DNA from: Sambucus nigra
Lineage: Eukaryota; Streptophyta; Magnoliopsida; Dipsacales; Adoxaceae
DNA length: 64,000 nucleotides
Assembly (NCBI GenBank): GCA_949130495.1
Contig: OX422210.1
Location: forward strand, 639,430,585-639,494,584
Direction: 5' to 3'
The notes under the pieces are model-generated. The model saw only the letters and a program-made list of their open reading frames with translations. It ran no database searches and was not told where the DNA came from. The stretch's first letter is position 1; every line of letters begins with the position of its first letter. The position numbers were made by a program, and so were the translations under genes. This document shows, piece by piece, positions 25,533 through 36,054 of this stretch.

Positions 25533-25541
25533 CTATTTATA
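25533..25541 (-). promoter_or_regulatory. TATA box of Tat-1 5' LTR
   Basis: The minus strand reads AGTATAAATAGGA, a strong plant TATA context, about 370 bp before the LTR end. Most of it is deleted in the 3' LTR. Confidence 0.7.
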
Positions 25542-26184
25542 CTTGGGAACTAGGGATAAGTTGGCACTTTTTGAGCTCCAAAATTGAGGGGGTTGGTGAG
25601 GGACAAGGTCTGCAATGTACCTTTTGTCCCTACCTATTTGGAGTCGCATGCCCCCTCTAACAGGTGCCGTTTAAACCAAAGTCTAAAAGCAAATATGTCT
25701 ACGCTTGAAGATAAAATATATGATTTGGTAAATATCTTTTAAACGTTAACTTGCCGTATAAACTTTGTAAACTTGAGGAGATCCTCAAGGACTATCCCCT
25801 CTAAAATATTTTATAAACTTAACGGGAGGCCTCAAGGACCAATTCCTCTAAAATAATTTACAAGCTTGAGGAGAGGTCTTAAGGACCACCTCCTCTAAAA
25901 TCATTTCATAAGCTGTTCATTTCTTATGAGCAACCTCTTGGTTGCTCACTTCAATTATGATGGGATGTGAACTATGTGAGGACTAGGTGACCCCTAAGGT
26001 CTATCTACTAGTGTTATCTTAGTCTTAAAGTGATAATGGATTGAGCTTGCTCAACAAACCTTGTTCCTCAGCCACCAAGCCAAAACTCCTGAGAGATCCC
26101 AACTTGCATTTTGAGCTCTGCTTGCTCAACCAGGCTACCTGTACAAAAAAGTAATATTTTAGTGCTTTAACATACTTGTGAGTA

Positions 26185-26800
26185 ACAAATCTAGTCGAAG
26201 AGGCCACTCTAGGTGGACCTCCTCTCCCACTGGCTCTATTCTGTAGGGAATTTGGATTTCTGGGGACGAGGAGCTCCTCATAGTGGGACTTCTCGTTCAA
26301 ACTTTATTCTTATGACTTTTGAAAATATGGGGATGTGGTGTGTGTGTGTGGTGGGGGGGTGGGGGGTGGGGGGTGGAGGGAACTTATGATGGGTCTCCTC
26401 GTCCAAACTTCATTTATGTATTTTTTGAGTTGCTTGGGACAACGAGAGCTTCCTGATGAGCCTCCTCGCCTAAGTTTCAAGTTGTGAGTTTTGGGCATTT
26501 TGGGGGTGAGGAGCCCATCCTGGTGGGCCTCCTCGCCCAAGTTTAATATCTGTGAAATTTGAGTAAGTTGGGACGAGGAACCCTTACTGATGGCCCTCCT
26601 CGTCCAAATTCAATTTCTATGAATTTTGGGTAAATTGGGACGAGGAGCCCTTCCTGATGGCTCTCCTCGCCCAAGTTCCATTTCTATGAGCTTTGAGCCC
26701 AGTATGGTGAGGAACCCTTCATGGTGGGCTCCCCGCCCAACTTTACTTTCGTCTATGGACAGGGCACTTCTTTGGGGGTATTGCTCATGATGATCCCCCC
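26185..26800. repeat. Hairpin repeat array in U3 of Tat-1 5' LTR
   Basis: Same units as 655-1230 (GGGACGAGGAG...CTCCTCGTCC), about eight copies. One spacer is replaced by the G-rich tract at 26332-26380. Confidence 0.85.
26353..26380 (+). other. G-quadruplex-type tract
   Basis: Runs of 7, 6 and 6 G are separated by single T, then GG and GGG. A (GT)n run precedes it. The 3' LTR lacks it. Confidence 0.75.
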
Positions 26801-26858
26801 TCACCAATGGGGCCTTCTCTCCCAACTATTTGGATCACTGAGTGTGTACCCCTCTACA

Positions 26859-27171
26859 AATGGCATGTTTAGTTATAATGTTTAAAAATAAATTCAAATA
26901 GTTTTTTCATAAAAATTGTGTAACGATTAAAAAAATGTAATTAAAAAATTGGTATTGTATTTAACTGGACGAAGGCTTGGAGAATGTGTCGTAATACACA
27001 AATTTGTCGCGACATTCTGACTGTCACCCGTGATCCTTCCGCGATAATTATTCTGTTGCGCGAAAAGACATTTTCTCTTCCTTAATTATTTTTCTCCTGA
27101 ATTTTCTTGTTTAGTATGATACCCTGTAACTTTTAATAATTAGGATAATAAAATATATTTATTAAATGCTA
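26859..27171. other. Flank of Tat-1, no gene seen
   Basis: AT-rich sequence outside the 5' LTR. I see no domain, RNA gene or repeat unit in it. Confidence 0.5.
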
Positions 27172-27480
27172 TAGTTTGTCAATTCAATTCACTAGACTAA
27201 AATAGACAATTTATCACTGTCATTAGCAGTGATAAATGATCTTTGTCACTACTACTTACCATAATGATTTAGGGGTGACAAATAATATTTTCACCACTCG
27301 AAACAATGACAAATAGTATTTGTCACCCCATGGATTATAAAATACGATGACAATAACCTAACTAATTTTGTTATCGCTGATAGCAGTGACAACTCTGATG
27401 TTTGTCACTATTATTAGCAGTGACAAATCTACTGACAATGGTGACATAGCAGTAACTGTAAACGTGATGTGTGATAAAGA
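27172..27480. repeat. Palindromic TTTGTCACT/AGTGACAAA motif cluster
   Basis: Several inverted pairs occur, for example GGGGTGACAAATA (27272) with TATTTGTCACCCC (about 27317-27329), and CACTGTCATTAGCAGTG near 27217. Similar motifs recur at 32455-32560 beyond the SIRE-like segment. Such clusters resemble subterminal repeats of DNA transposons. The class (CACTA or other) is not determined. Confidence 0.5.
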
Positions 27481-27505
27481 TTTAAACTAACTCGCAAATT
27501 TCAAT

Positions 27506-28428
27506 TGTAAACTTATTTAATTAGAGTCAAATTTTGAATCAAATTAATTAAGCCCTTAAACAAATATCCATGTGTGCGTGTGTCAAACCAACAAACACAG
27601 TTATGCTAACTCACAGATTTCAGGAAAAATCCCCGAAGGGCAAAACCTTATCTCAACAACCCTATATAGACACGCAGTCTAGAGTCAACAATGGTTCACA
27701 CGCAGCGACGCCACATGAACCACAGTCCAGTCTTCAGCAAAGAAACACCCTTGAGCGCTCCTCAATGACACGTAACCATATGATGTGGATATCCTCTCTA
27801 CAAATGTTTGAACACTAGCAAAGAGTGTTCTTAAACTCCAAAACAATTCATATAAACATTGGAATTTTTGTGAATTGAAAAACAAGGGTTTAAAGCCCTA
27901 AATGAAGAAGCCAAAAGTGTTATGCCGAATTTCACTATTTACAAAATGAAAAACAAAAGACTTCTTGAGAAAAACTCCTCGTTTAATGTTTATTTATACA
28001 AACCTTAATGCGGCAGGTCGCTCGAACGGTGACACGCGATGTTCGAATGAGCTTCGCGCTAGATGGCATGCCGTTTGAATGATCGGGGCTATCGCTTGGA
28101 CGAGCCTTTTAAAAAAAATTATTTTTCTTTTCCCAGAAAATGCAGCCCCTTAAAACTTTAAAAAAAATAAATTTTGACGAAAAAATTTAAAACTCCGCTT
28201 CAACACTTAGAAAAAAATTTTGATGAAAAATATCCCAATATTCTAAGTAAATGCTAAGGATTAAAAACATGACCTTTACCTAATTCATCTTGTGGAGGCT
28301 TGATTGTTGAAGAATATTGATATTCGGATCTGTCTTGTTCCATATGTGATCTTGAACATTCTTCGACGGTTGGAGAGGTATACGATATACTAATTGATAA
28401 CGGACATTTATAAAAATATGTCCTTACA
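27506..28428 (-). repeat. SIRE-like LTR, minus orientation (3' LTR of the gag-only segment)
   Basis: On the minus strand it begins TGTAAGGACATA and ends TTTACA, 923 bp. It is homologous, in reverse orientation, to 31452-32438, and shares the CCCCGAAGGGCAAAACC-type U5 block and CGTTCGAACGA-like U3 motifs. A purine-rich GGCAGAGATT precedes it. Borders are inferred from the alignment of the two copies. Confidence 0.65.
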
Positions 28429-29889
28429 AATCTCTGCCTATGTCTATGCCGATACAAAATAAAAGCTTTTGAATTATTAAAACATTAAATGCCTATGCAA
28501 ATCTAATACCCTCATGAACCAAAAGATGAAAAGGTACTAAACATGTAGGTATCAGAACTTTTCTTCAAAATCTTCAACATCAAATCTTCAAATCTTCAAG
28601 CTCTTCTCATCAGGATGTGTAACATATGATATTCCATTGTTTTACCTTCACAAATGAGGCAAAGCAAATACCTCGTGACGCATCGAGTTTGAAATGATAT
28701 AAAAATACATCAATCATCATAATCAAATATCTCCCATAATGCAAAAACTCCCATAATTCGTTCTCCCCCTTTTTATTTGACCAAAATAGACATGGAAACG
28801 AATAAACAAATCAAGCATGGAGTTGTCACAACAATCAAACATATTTCACAAGCTATTTTTGATTTTTCATACAAAAAACAAAAATCACATCATGAATTTA
28901 CACTAACTAAGACAACCAAATCATGGAAACGGAACGAATGGGTGTGAACATATTCAATAGGGAAATCAACACAACCAAACATAATATATGTGCAAGATGT
29001 ATACGTATACTCCTATTGAATGAATCTCAAAATCGTCCTTAGGTGTTGAAAAGTGTTGAATTTAAATGGCATCGACTCAATCCATCAACACACCAAAGTC
29101 AAAAGTGATTCCCACACCAATAACGTCTAAAACTATGAATGCTTTTTCAAGACGCTGTCAGGACGTGCAAACCTATTTTTCATTTCTTTCCATCCAAACT
29201 CCCTCATAAATAATAATAATCATTATATTTTTCTTTCGAGCCCCTTTTGGCATATTTATCTTTTTATTACCTTAAAATTTTTTGGGCTCTTTTAAACAGT
29301 GGCTTTCACGACGAGTTAATTTTAAACTCTCGTAGGCCTTTCCCATAATTCACTCATCATATTTTGTTGTAATTAAATTCCTCACGGTAAACGATTTTTA
29401 CATGCATTACTCCCTTTATCAAGTTTTATCGCATATGGTTCGTTTTAAAGACAGAATTGAGATGACAACACTCCAACCAATAGTGATAAACAAGTAAAAT
29501 AATCAAATAAATCCATGCAGCTGTGCATTAAAGGAACTTATGAGTCAAACATGTAGGTAGTAACAATTAATCACATATCAATGACTCTAAACATTGTAAA
29601 GAAGAAAAATAAAATGATGGCGCATATCAAAACACTATCAACTCTTCACGTGGATATGGAATGATATAGTGACTCGGTCATCCTAAATGTCCATCCATAA
29701 ATGGTGCAAAAAAAAATACAAAACTCTTTTTGTCTTTTTCAAAATTTTTATCAAAATAAAATCTTTTTATATTTTTCAAAAGTTGTATCAAAAATAAAAA
29801 AACTAATACAAAAAAATGATACATACTAGCAATAGGCAAAAAAAATATCATCATGCAAATCAACCTATGCTAGCAAATAAGTCTAGACC
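28429..29889 (-). other. 3' untranslated interior of gag-only SIRE-like element
   Basis: There is no coding frame with a recognisable domain. A purine tract (minus strand AAAAAGGGGGAGAA, 28761-28774) after GGTCAAAT resembles the plus-strand primer region of SIRE elements. The sequence aligns loosely with 61156-62774. Confidence 0.5.
28761..28774 (-). other. Polypurine tract, SIRE type
   Basis: The minus strand reads AAAAAGGGGGAGAA. Such tracts occur near the 3' end of SIRE-lineage elements. Confidence 0.55.
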
Positions 29890-30747
29890 TCAACCGTTAG
29901 GTGTGGTGGGATTTTTCAAAGGTGGTGACATCCTACGAAAAACCTCCATCAAGTCATGTGAAGACTTGACCAAAAACAGTACCTGCTCCCTAATATGTGC
30001 AAACTCTCTCGTGTAATCATCCGAAGAATTAGGTGTGTGTGTGTGTGGGTGAACACGTGTAGTAGTAAAACGTGACTCATGACCCAACGTAAAATAAAAT
30101 TCCCTAAGGTTTCCTCTCTTCTTGTAGTGTGTGCAAACATAAACAGGCCTAGGTATACCTCTCTCAAAATGTCTCCTGCACACTCTCCTATCAGGTATGG
30201 GATGGCGAGGTGGGTTGGGTTGAGAGTTATGTGAATAAAACACTAAAGCGATAACCAACTCGGGTGCAATAAGTGAAGTGGATGCACCATGATGACTAAT
30301 TACTAAAATCTCACCACTAACCAATTTGGGATTGAGAACCATCTTTCCTTCCTTCTTAGATGCATTCTTTAGAGGAACTTTGACCTCCTGGGCACGTTGG
30401 AGATCACTCTCGAGTTGGGATGCATGTGTCATCAGACTAGACACTGTGTCGGTCAAGTCACACTCTTCCCTCCTTGAAACTTCTTTCTCTTTCTCTAAAT
30501 CTAAAACCCGATGACTTAAATCCTTATTATACTTATTTATTTTTAAGGTCTCGGCGTACAAATCCCTAAAAGATTTTTGTATCTCACTTTCATCTCCACT
30601 CTCAAAATCTCTCTCACCCCCACTAGAAACATTCGGCTCATCATCGTCGCTCTCGTGTACACAATCATCATTGGACAAAATGGGTTCTCTCGTGACTAGA
30701 TAAAAATGCAACAAACTTTCCTTGTGAAGACTCATCCCCGGTATCAC
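29890..30747 (-). pseudogene. SIRE-like gag, C-terminal part with coiled coil and second zinc-knuckle-like motif
   Basis: A 285-codon frame. Residues about 17-55 are acidic (D/E/S-rich). About 60-130 is a coiled coil (L-E-K-E-K-E-V-S-R-R-E and following heptads). Near the C-terminus Y-V-C-T-H-Y-K-K-R-G-N-L-R-E-F-Y-F aligns with a C-x2-C-x4-H knuckle in which the second Cys, the His and the last Cys are replaced. The frame ends at a stop at 29890, the same place as in the second copy at 62775. No protease, integrase or RT follows. It is joined to the upstream gag by a frameshift near 30700. Confidence 0.7.
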
Positions 30748-31451
30748 TTACTTCTTCCTCACTATCACTAAGGGTGACTGGCATGTCAACTTTCTTCCCC
30801 TCTCTCCCAAGTCTAGTGGGACACTCAATCGAGTTATGTCCGCCCTCACACTCAAAACATATCACTTTTTCTAAATCAACCTCACCCTCTTTCTCTTTAT
30901 CACCGGTTTCTTTGGACTTATCTTTCTTTTTCTCAAAAAAAATTTTATTGGAAGAATTTTATTTTGAAAACTTGAGAAACTTTTTGAAATTCTTTGTAAG
31001 CAGGGTCATATCAAAATCAGACCCTTCCTCACACTCGGACTCACAAAAACTCACTTTCTTTTTCTTCTTAGATCGGGCTTTAAGTGCTATCCCCCTATTC
31101 TTAGGCTTGACAGTGTTAGGAAACATGTTAATCTCGTATGTCTGGAGGTCTCCTACCATCTCTTCTAATATCAGATGATTTAAATTTCCTAAGGTATTCA
31201 AAATAATCACTTTAGGGGTAAAACGTTTTGGCAGCGATCTTAAAATCTTTTTAACCACTCGTGCATAAGGTATAGGCTCATCAAGATTAAAATTAGTGTT
31301 GACAATATCAGACAAACGTGCATAAAAGTCATCAAAACACTCAGTCTCAAGTATGGTAATCGTTTCAAATTGAGTAGTTAAATTTTGAAGTTTAGACTCT
31401 TTGACCGCATTAGTGCCTTCATGCGTGAGTTGTAAAAATTCCACGCTTATT
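30668..31451 (-). pseudogene. SIRE-like Ty1/copia gag (UBN2-type) with CCHC knuckle
   Basis: The 30959-31444 frame has the UBN2-type gag core: L-T-H-E-G-T, K-L-Q-N-L-T-T-Q-F-E, I-L-R-S-L-P-K-R-F and V-G-D-L-Q-T-Y-E. Then comes a K-rich stretch. After one in-frame TAA (30959-30961) the same frame continues into C-F-E-C-E-G-G-H-N-S-I-E-C (about 30825-30865), an intact C-x2-C-x4-H-x4-C RNA-binding knuckle. The conserved LRSLPKRF and EL(V/I)G.LQTYE boxes are typical of SIRE/Maximus gag. The N-terminus is cut at 31451 by the oppositely oriented LTR, so the true start is missing. Confidence 0.8.
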
Positions 31452-32438
31452 TGTAAGGAAATGTTTTTATAAATATCCGTTTAGTATCTAGGATATTTTT
31501 AGGCATATCCTAGATCACTGCAAGTATGTCTGATACCGCTACATTCAGCACGTCTCCACGTTCATCCATGATGGCCTCGACTTGGATCCGAAGTTCTCAC
31601 GCACCCACTACCTTCATACGTGCGTAGTGCATCAACATTGTTCTATCATGCATCGTGCATCTTCAACAATCATATGTTACCACTACCCCACTCGCAATTA
31701 TGGTAAAGTAATTTAATTGGAGTTTTTAATATTTGCATAAATATTTGGGAACATTTTTAAAATAAAATTTTGAAGTCTGAAATATTTTTATCTCGAAATA
31801 AGAATTTTTTCTAAGTGTAGAGGCGAATAATTACAAGTCATTCAGATTGTTCGAACGACAGCTCATATCGTGCAAAGTCGTTTTAAGGACACCTAGTGTC
31901 GTTCGAGCGACACCCCATCTCGTTCAAACGAGCCACCGCCTCGATTTTTTTATTTAAATAGTGTTCATTCTACACGTTTTTGCAAGTCTTGGACCTGACG
32001 TTTTCGCAATTCTTTTGTATAAAAAACGGACTTTGTTTTTCATGTTTTCTACACTGTTTTGATTCACAAACAATTCCCATTCATTTATGTGAATCCTCTA
32101 TACCCAAGAAAATTGTTCTACTCATATGGAGTTCTTGTGGAGATGAAGAAGAAGGCGGATTTTCCACTACTGATCTTGGAGTTCTTGCGAGACCTCTTGC
32201 TGACAATACCGGACCGACACCTGTGAGTATTTCATGTGTTACTGTATTTCATTGTAATCCATTTAAGTTGAGATTTATAAATTATAATAAAATAAAAAGG
32301 TTTTGCCCCTTTGAGGGATTTTTCCTCAAATTGTGATTGTCTTGCATGTTCGATTTATTCCATTTATATGTCACAATTATTTGCACTAGTTAAGACCGTA
32401 TTGGGATAAAATTGGAATTTAATTAAATAAGTTGGACA
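31452..32438 (+). repeat. SIRE-like LTR in plus orientation (inverted relative to 27506-28428)
   Basis: It begins TGTAAGGAAATG and ends GTTGGACA, 987 bp. The reverse complement aligns with 27506-28428 over U3, the TTCGAACGA motif region and the GGTTTTGCCCCTTTGAGG U5 block. For an ordinary LTR element the two would be direct repeats, so this copy belongs to another insertion or has been inverted. Confidence 0.7.
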
Positions 32439-33370
32439 TTGATTGTTGGCGCACTCTCAGTAACAAATTTGATGTTTGTCACTACTGATGGCAGTGGCAA
32501 ATCTAATGTTTGTCACTGATGTTTTTCGTTGCATTTAATGGTGACAAGTTATTTTATATATATTTTTGAAAATTAGGATAATTTCTTTTATATTTCGGAT
32601 ATTTCCGATATCCTGTGGACACAGATAATGTTTAAACCTAAATTAACATTAAGAATAATATCACATAAATCAATTTCGGGCATCACACGAGCCTAGAAAA
32701 AGGTAACTTTTCTTTAATATTTCGAACATTCCAAGTATCCTATAGATATAAAACTTGTTTAAACTTAAATTCAACATGAAAAATAATATAAGTCCATGAC
32801 GGCCATCATACAAGTCCAAAAACATCAAATAAACTCATCTCAGGTGCCAAATACAAAATGAATATAGAAACAAAAATAAACTAACATAAATAATGTGGCT
32901 CCAACTAGTAGTAAATCTCCCACGCTTTGTGAAGTTGTGGTATATGAGCCATTGGGGGTATTGATATGGTAACAATCCCCCTCATGTACTTGGAGTACAC
33001 CTACTGAGCAAGTTCAATGAGGTAAAGTCCTTTACACGTGGCTCCTCTATATCGATTGATTTGTGATTGTATTGCTTGCCATGAAGGGTATTCACTGGAC
33101 TTTGGCATGTGAATACTACATATGTTTGATATGCCATGTGTATGGCTGCAAACATTCAAATGTAATTACTATTATTTGGAGATAAAGTTAAAATTAAAAG
33201 TAGATAATTTATTTGTAATCATCGGATAATATTTGTTTGAATAGTTTATGTATAAAATTCAACCCCACCTTACCTCCATTAATTAATCGCATCGACAACT
33301 TTTTATAATTTTTTTTAAAAAAATCGACAGTGTCTCCATTGTTTATACATGAAAACCAACCTGTTTAACT
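32439..33370. other. Unassigned AT-rich flank with palindromic motifs
   Basis: TTTGTCACT/AGTGGCAAAT motifs lie at 32455-32560, then AT-rich sequence. The minus strand at 32900-33130 has a fairly open frame with few stops but no domain I recognise. Bases 33366-33370 (TAACT) directly precede the copia LTR. Confidence 0.4.
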
Positions 33371-34338
33371 TGTTAGAGTAGTAAACTAAAACCATGCTTT
33401 TTGTAATAATTTTAGTTATAAATTTATTGTTAAAATTATATAATTTTTTTCTATTTTAATGAGAATAATGTATGGACATAATGTTTGCATTATTTTATAT
33501 ATTGCTGGTGCCTTTTATTATGCTTAATAGGTGTTACGGTGTGTAGAGTGTGGCTTACACAGAGAGGATCAGATTACCAGTTCTTGTAGAATATAAGTTT
33601 TATCGTTCACAGTCTTAGATGAAACTGAACTCACCATTAGTAGGGCTGTAGCACAATATTTTAGTAGGTCTATCTTGATTACGAAAACGGTATAGTTGTA
33701 ACTTATTGTGCTAATACACTTTGTGTGTATTGAATGGGACCACTTTAAGGTCATTGTCTTTATACTGATTTTATAAGACAATGTACACCTCATAATTATT
33801 AGGTTTACTTAAGTCTCTTAATCCGAATATGATTGATGGACACGTGCACTAGTTATTTATTGTATTGACCTATCGGGTGAAATTCAATATTGGATCACTA
33901 ATCTTGATAGATTGGGTAATGGTGATTAATGCATAATGAAAGTCCTTTATGGATGAAATCCATATCTTGGTATAGAGACTGGTGATACCCCTTTGAGATG
34001 CTTATAATTTTTGTATGGGTTGTAGGTGGATTATGTTAATTCATAACTACAAACAAGTTCAACTGGATCGCTCAAGGACTTAAAGAAGTTAATCAAATAA
34101 AAAATTAATAATTTATCTTATTAATGTGTATCTGTAACCTTAACGTGTGGATAATTAAGTAATTAATAATAAGGAGCTCGAAATATAATTTTTACTTAAG
34201 GAGTGGAGTTTCAATTATAATTATGTAGTGGTATTAATTATAATTAATGGGATGGAATTAGATACCGGGTAAGATTAGATATTCTCAAGCTCATTAGGAG
34301 CCACATCCTTATCTCTCCTTAAGTTTCATACTGTAGAT

Positions 34339-34340
<2 letters not shown>

Positions 34341-34414
<74 letters not shown>
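34341..34414. repeat. Microsatellite (TA)25 then (GA)12
   Basis: Pure dinucleotide runs. The matching place in the other LTR holds a different composite microsatellite at 52087-52138. Confidence 0.9.
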
Positions 34415-34481
34415 AACTAAAAAACTCCAGTTCGGAATTGTGAGAAAGAAAAGCAGTAGAGAGAAAAAGTGAGAAGAGAAA

Positions 34482-34486
34482 GTGAT
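34482..34486 (+). repeat. TSD GTGAT, left of Tat-2
   Basis: It matches 46459-46463 exactly. Confidence 0.9.
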
Positions 34487-35040
34487 TGTTGATGTAAAAA
34501 ACTAGATTGCTCTAATTATTCAACCACAGATAAATAAATAAGACAAAGATTTTTAAAGTGGTTCGGCTAGGAATAAAGCCTACGTCCACTGTTATGTTAT
34601 TGCTGAGTGTTTGTGGAATTCTTGATTACAAGTTCTCTCAAGAAATTCCGGTCCCTTTGAATGAGGGAGATACAATGTATTTATAGCCTTGAGGCTGTAC
34701 ATGAAAGGTCCAATACATTAAATGATTTACATATGAAAGGGTAATACATTCAATGCAACGTGTGCGTCAAGAATACAATGGATAGTTGAACAGTTGTCCG
34801 TCTGGTAATTAATGATACGACCGAGATGCAGTTCGGACCGCCTTAGTTGCTTGTTGATCAAGAGTTCCTCGGAGTACTTAGAGTATCTCGGGATGATAGA
34901 GTTCCTCGGTGTATTCTCGTTGTTCGGAAGGAAGCACGGTTGGTCGGGAAACGATCTTCCTCGTTGCTATTGTGCCATGTAGATTGACACGTGTCTTCAT
35001 CTTATTCGTCCACATCAGCACATTAATTTTGGTATCAACA
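34487..35040 (-). repeat. 3' LTR of Tat-2
   Basis: 554 bp, TGTTGATGTAAA...GGTATCAACA. A TATA box on the minus strand (TATAAATA) lies at 34678-34685. Confidence 0.95.
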
Positions 35041-35053
35041 GAAGCCCCCAATG
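35041..35053 (-). other. Polypurine tract of Tat-2
   Basis: The minus strand reads CATTGGGGGCTTC directly before the 3' LTR. Confidence 0.65.
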
Positions 35054-35284
35054 TTTCATATTTTGAACTCTGAAGAGTATGGAACATTCTTTCTCGGTAT
35101 ATGGCAATATTAAATGTACTTCCCGGGTTTCAGGAACATTGTATTCAAATTTCCTTCTTGTTTCGCAGTTTCCGCCTTTTTGATAAAGCGCTTTGATATT
35201 CGTGCAAATTTTGTCCTTTTAGCCGCCGGAAGTTTAGTAGTTTCTTTTTGATAATCATTTCTTTCGCCGCTTCCCAATGCAAAG

Positions 35285-35292
35285 TATTTAAA
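35285..35292 (+). promoter_or_regulatory. Putative TATA box of the Tat-2 antisense gene
   Basis: TATTTAAA is followed by a long pyrimidine-rich (TTTC/TTCT) leader up to the start codon at 35457. The role is inferred from position. Confidence 0.4.
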
Positions 35293-35961
35293 CTTCTTTG
35301 GTAACCATACCGTCGTCTTCGTTTTTCATTCTCTGCATTCAAGCTTTCTCTTCTCTTCTTCTCTTGTGCGTTCATCTTTGTTTTCGTTCGTTGTCAACAC
35401 ATCTTCTTTCTTTCTGTAAGATTTTCTTTCTTTCTTCTGTATCTCTTTTATTCAATATGGTTTATATTGTGGAATCTGTTGAGAAATTCCGTTCTGATTT
35501 TTCCATTCCTTCGTGGGTAACTCTAGAGGTTCTTTCTGAGCCTTTAGATTACTTTCGATTGGCTGAGGGACATTGGTTCCCCAGTCTTTTTGTTGCTGAA
35601 TGAGGTTTTTCCTTTCCACCAAACTCATTATGTCTTGAGTTTTGTCAATATTTTGATCTTGTTCCTGCAAAAATAGCCCCCAATTCATGGAGAATAATTA
35701 ACGGGGTGCACAAATTAAATTTAACTCATGGGACTCGTATTGGGATCCCTGAAATTATGTTTTTTTATAAATGGGCCGTTCTAGATAATATTTATTATTT
35801 GAAAACTAGGTATTCGAATAGGGCTCTTGTAGTTAATCTCCCTGACTCAAATAGGGATTATTTTGAGCATGGGTTGGTCATAAAAAATTGGCAACATGCG
35901 CCTTTATCTGGGAATGAAGTATACAACGGTCCCAGATGCCCCCCATACGGCAATGGGATAG

Positions 35962-36054
35962 GTTTATTTTTCATTTTATTTTACTTATGAAATTATGCTT
36001 TCATCCTGTTTGACAAAATGTATGACTGATATTTTATTATGTATTTGTTTGCAG
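35962..36054 (+). other. Intron 1 of Tat-2 antisense gene
   Basis: AG|GTTTAT donor, T-rich, TTTGCAG acceptor, 93 bp. Joining gives a continuous frame (phase 1). Confidence 0.75.

Larger units (their letters stand above)
1..26858 (-). mobile_element. Tat-1: large Ty3/gypsy Tat-lineage LTR retrotransposon, degenerate, left end outside window
   Basis: Two direct LTR copies (1-1289 and 25164-26858) enclose, on the minus strand, a primer site, gag, protease, RT, a second archaeal-type RNase H and integrase in Ty3/gypsy order. A second RNase H and an extra antisense gene between pol and the 3' LTR are known hallmarks of the Tat lineage. Without the 10.2-kb element nested in gag, the visible part is about 16.7 kb, large but normal for this lineage. 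The 3' LTR lacks about 245 bp that lie beyond the window edge, so the left TSD cannot be tested. All coding parts carry stops or frameshifts, so the copy is dead. Confidence 0.9.
25164..26858 (-). repeat. 5' LTR of Tat-1
   Basis: 1695 bp. On the minus strand it starts TGTAGAGGGGTAC (26858) and ends CCCTTCTACA (25164). It contains the TATA box, three GAGGAG hairpin units (25771-25903), the longer hairpin array (about 26185-26800) and a G-rich tract. Confidence 0.9.
33371..34486 (+). repeat. Copia 5' LTR, first part (interrupted by Tat-2)
   Basis: It starts TGTTAGAG, matching 51117. A (TA)n(GA)n microsatellite sits at 34341-34414. The LTR resumes after Tat-2 at 46464. Confidence 0.9.

Noticed and set aside
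27172..27480. CRISPR-like or riboswitch-like reading of the palindromic repeats
   Set aside because: Spacing is irregular, there are no spacers of constant length and the context is plant transposons.
31980..32336. 118-codon plus-strand frame
   Set aside because: It lies wholly inside the inverted SIRE-like LTR; Cys/Phe-rich composition with no domain and no counterpart in the other LTR copies.
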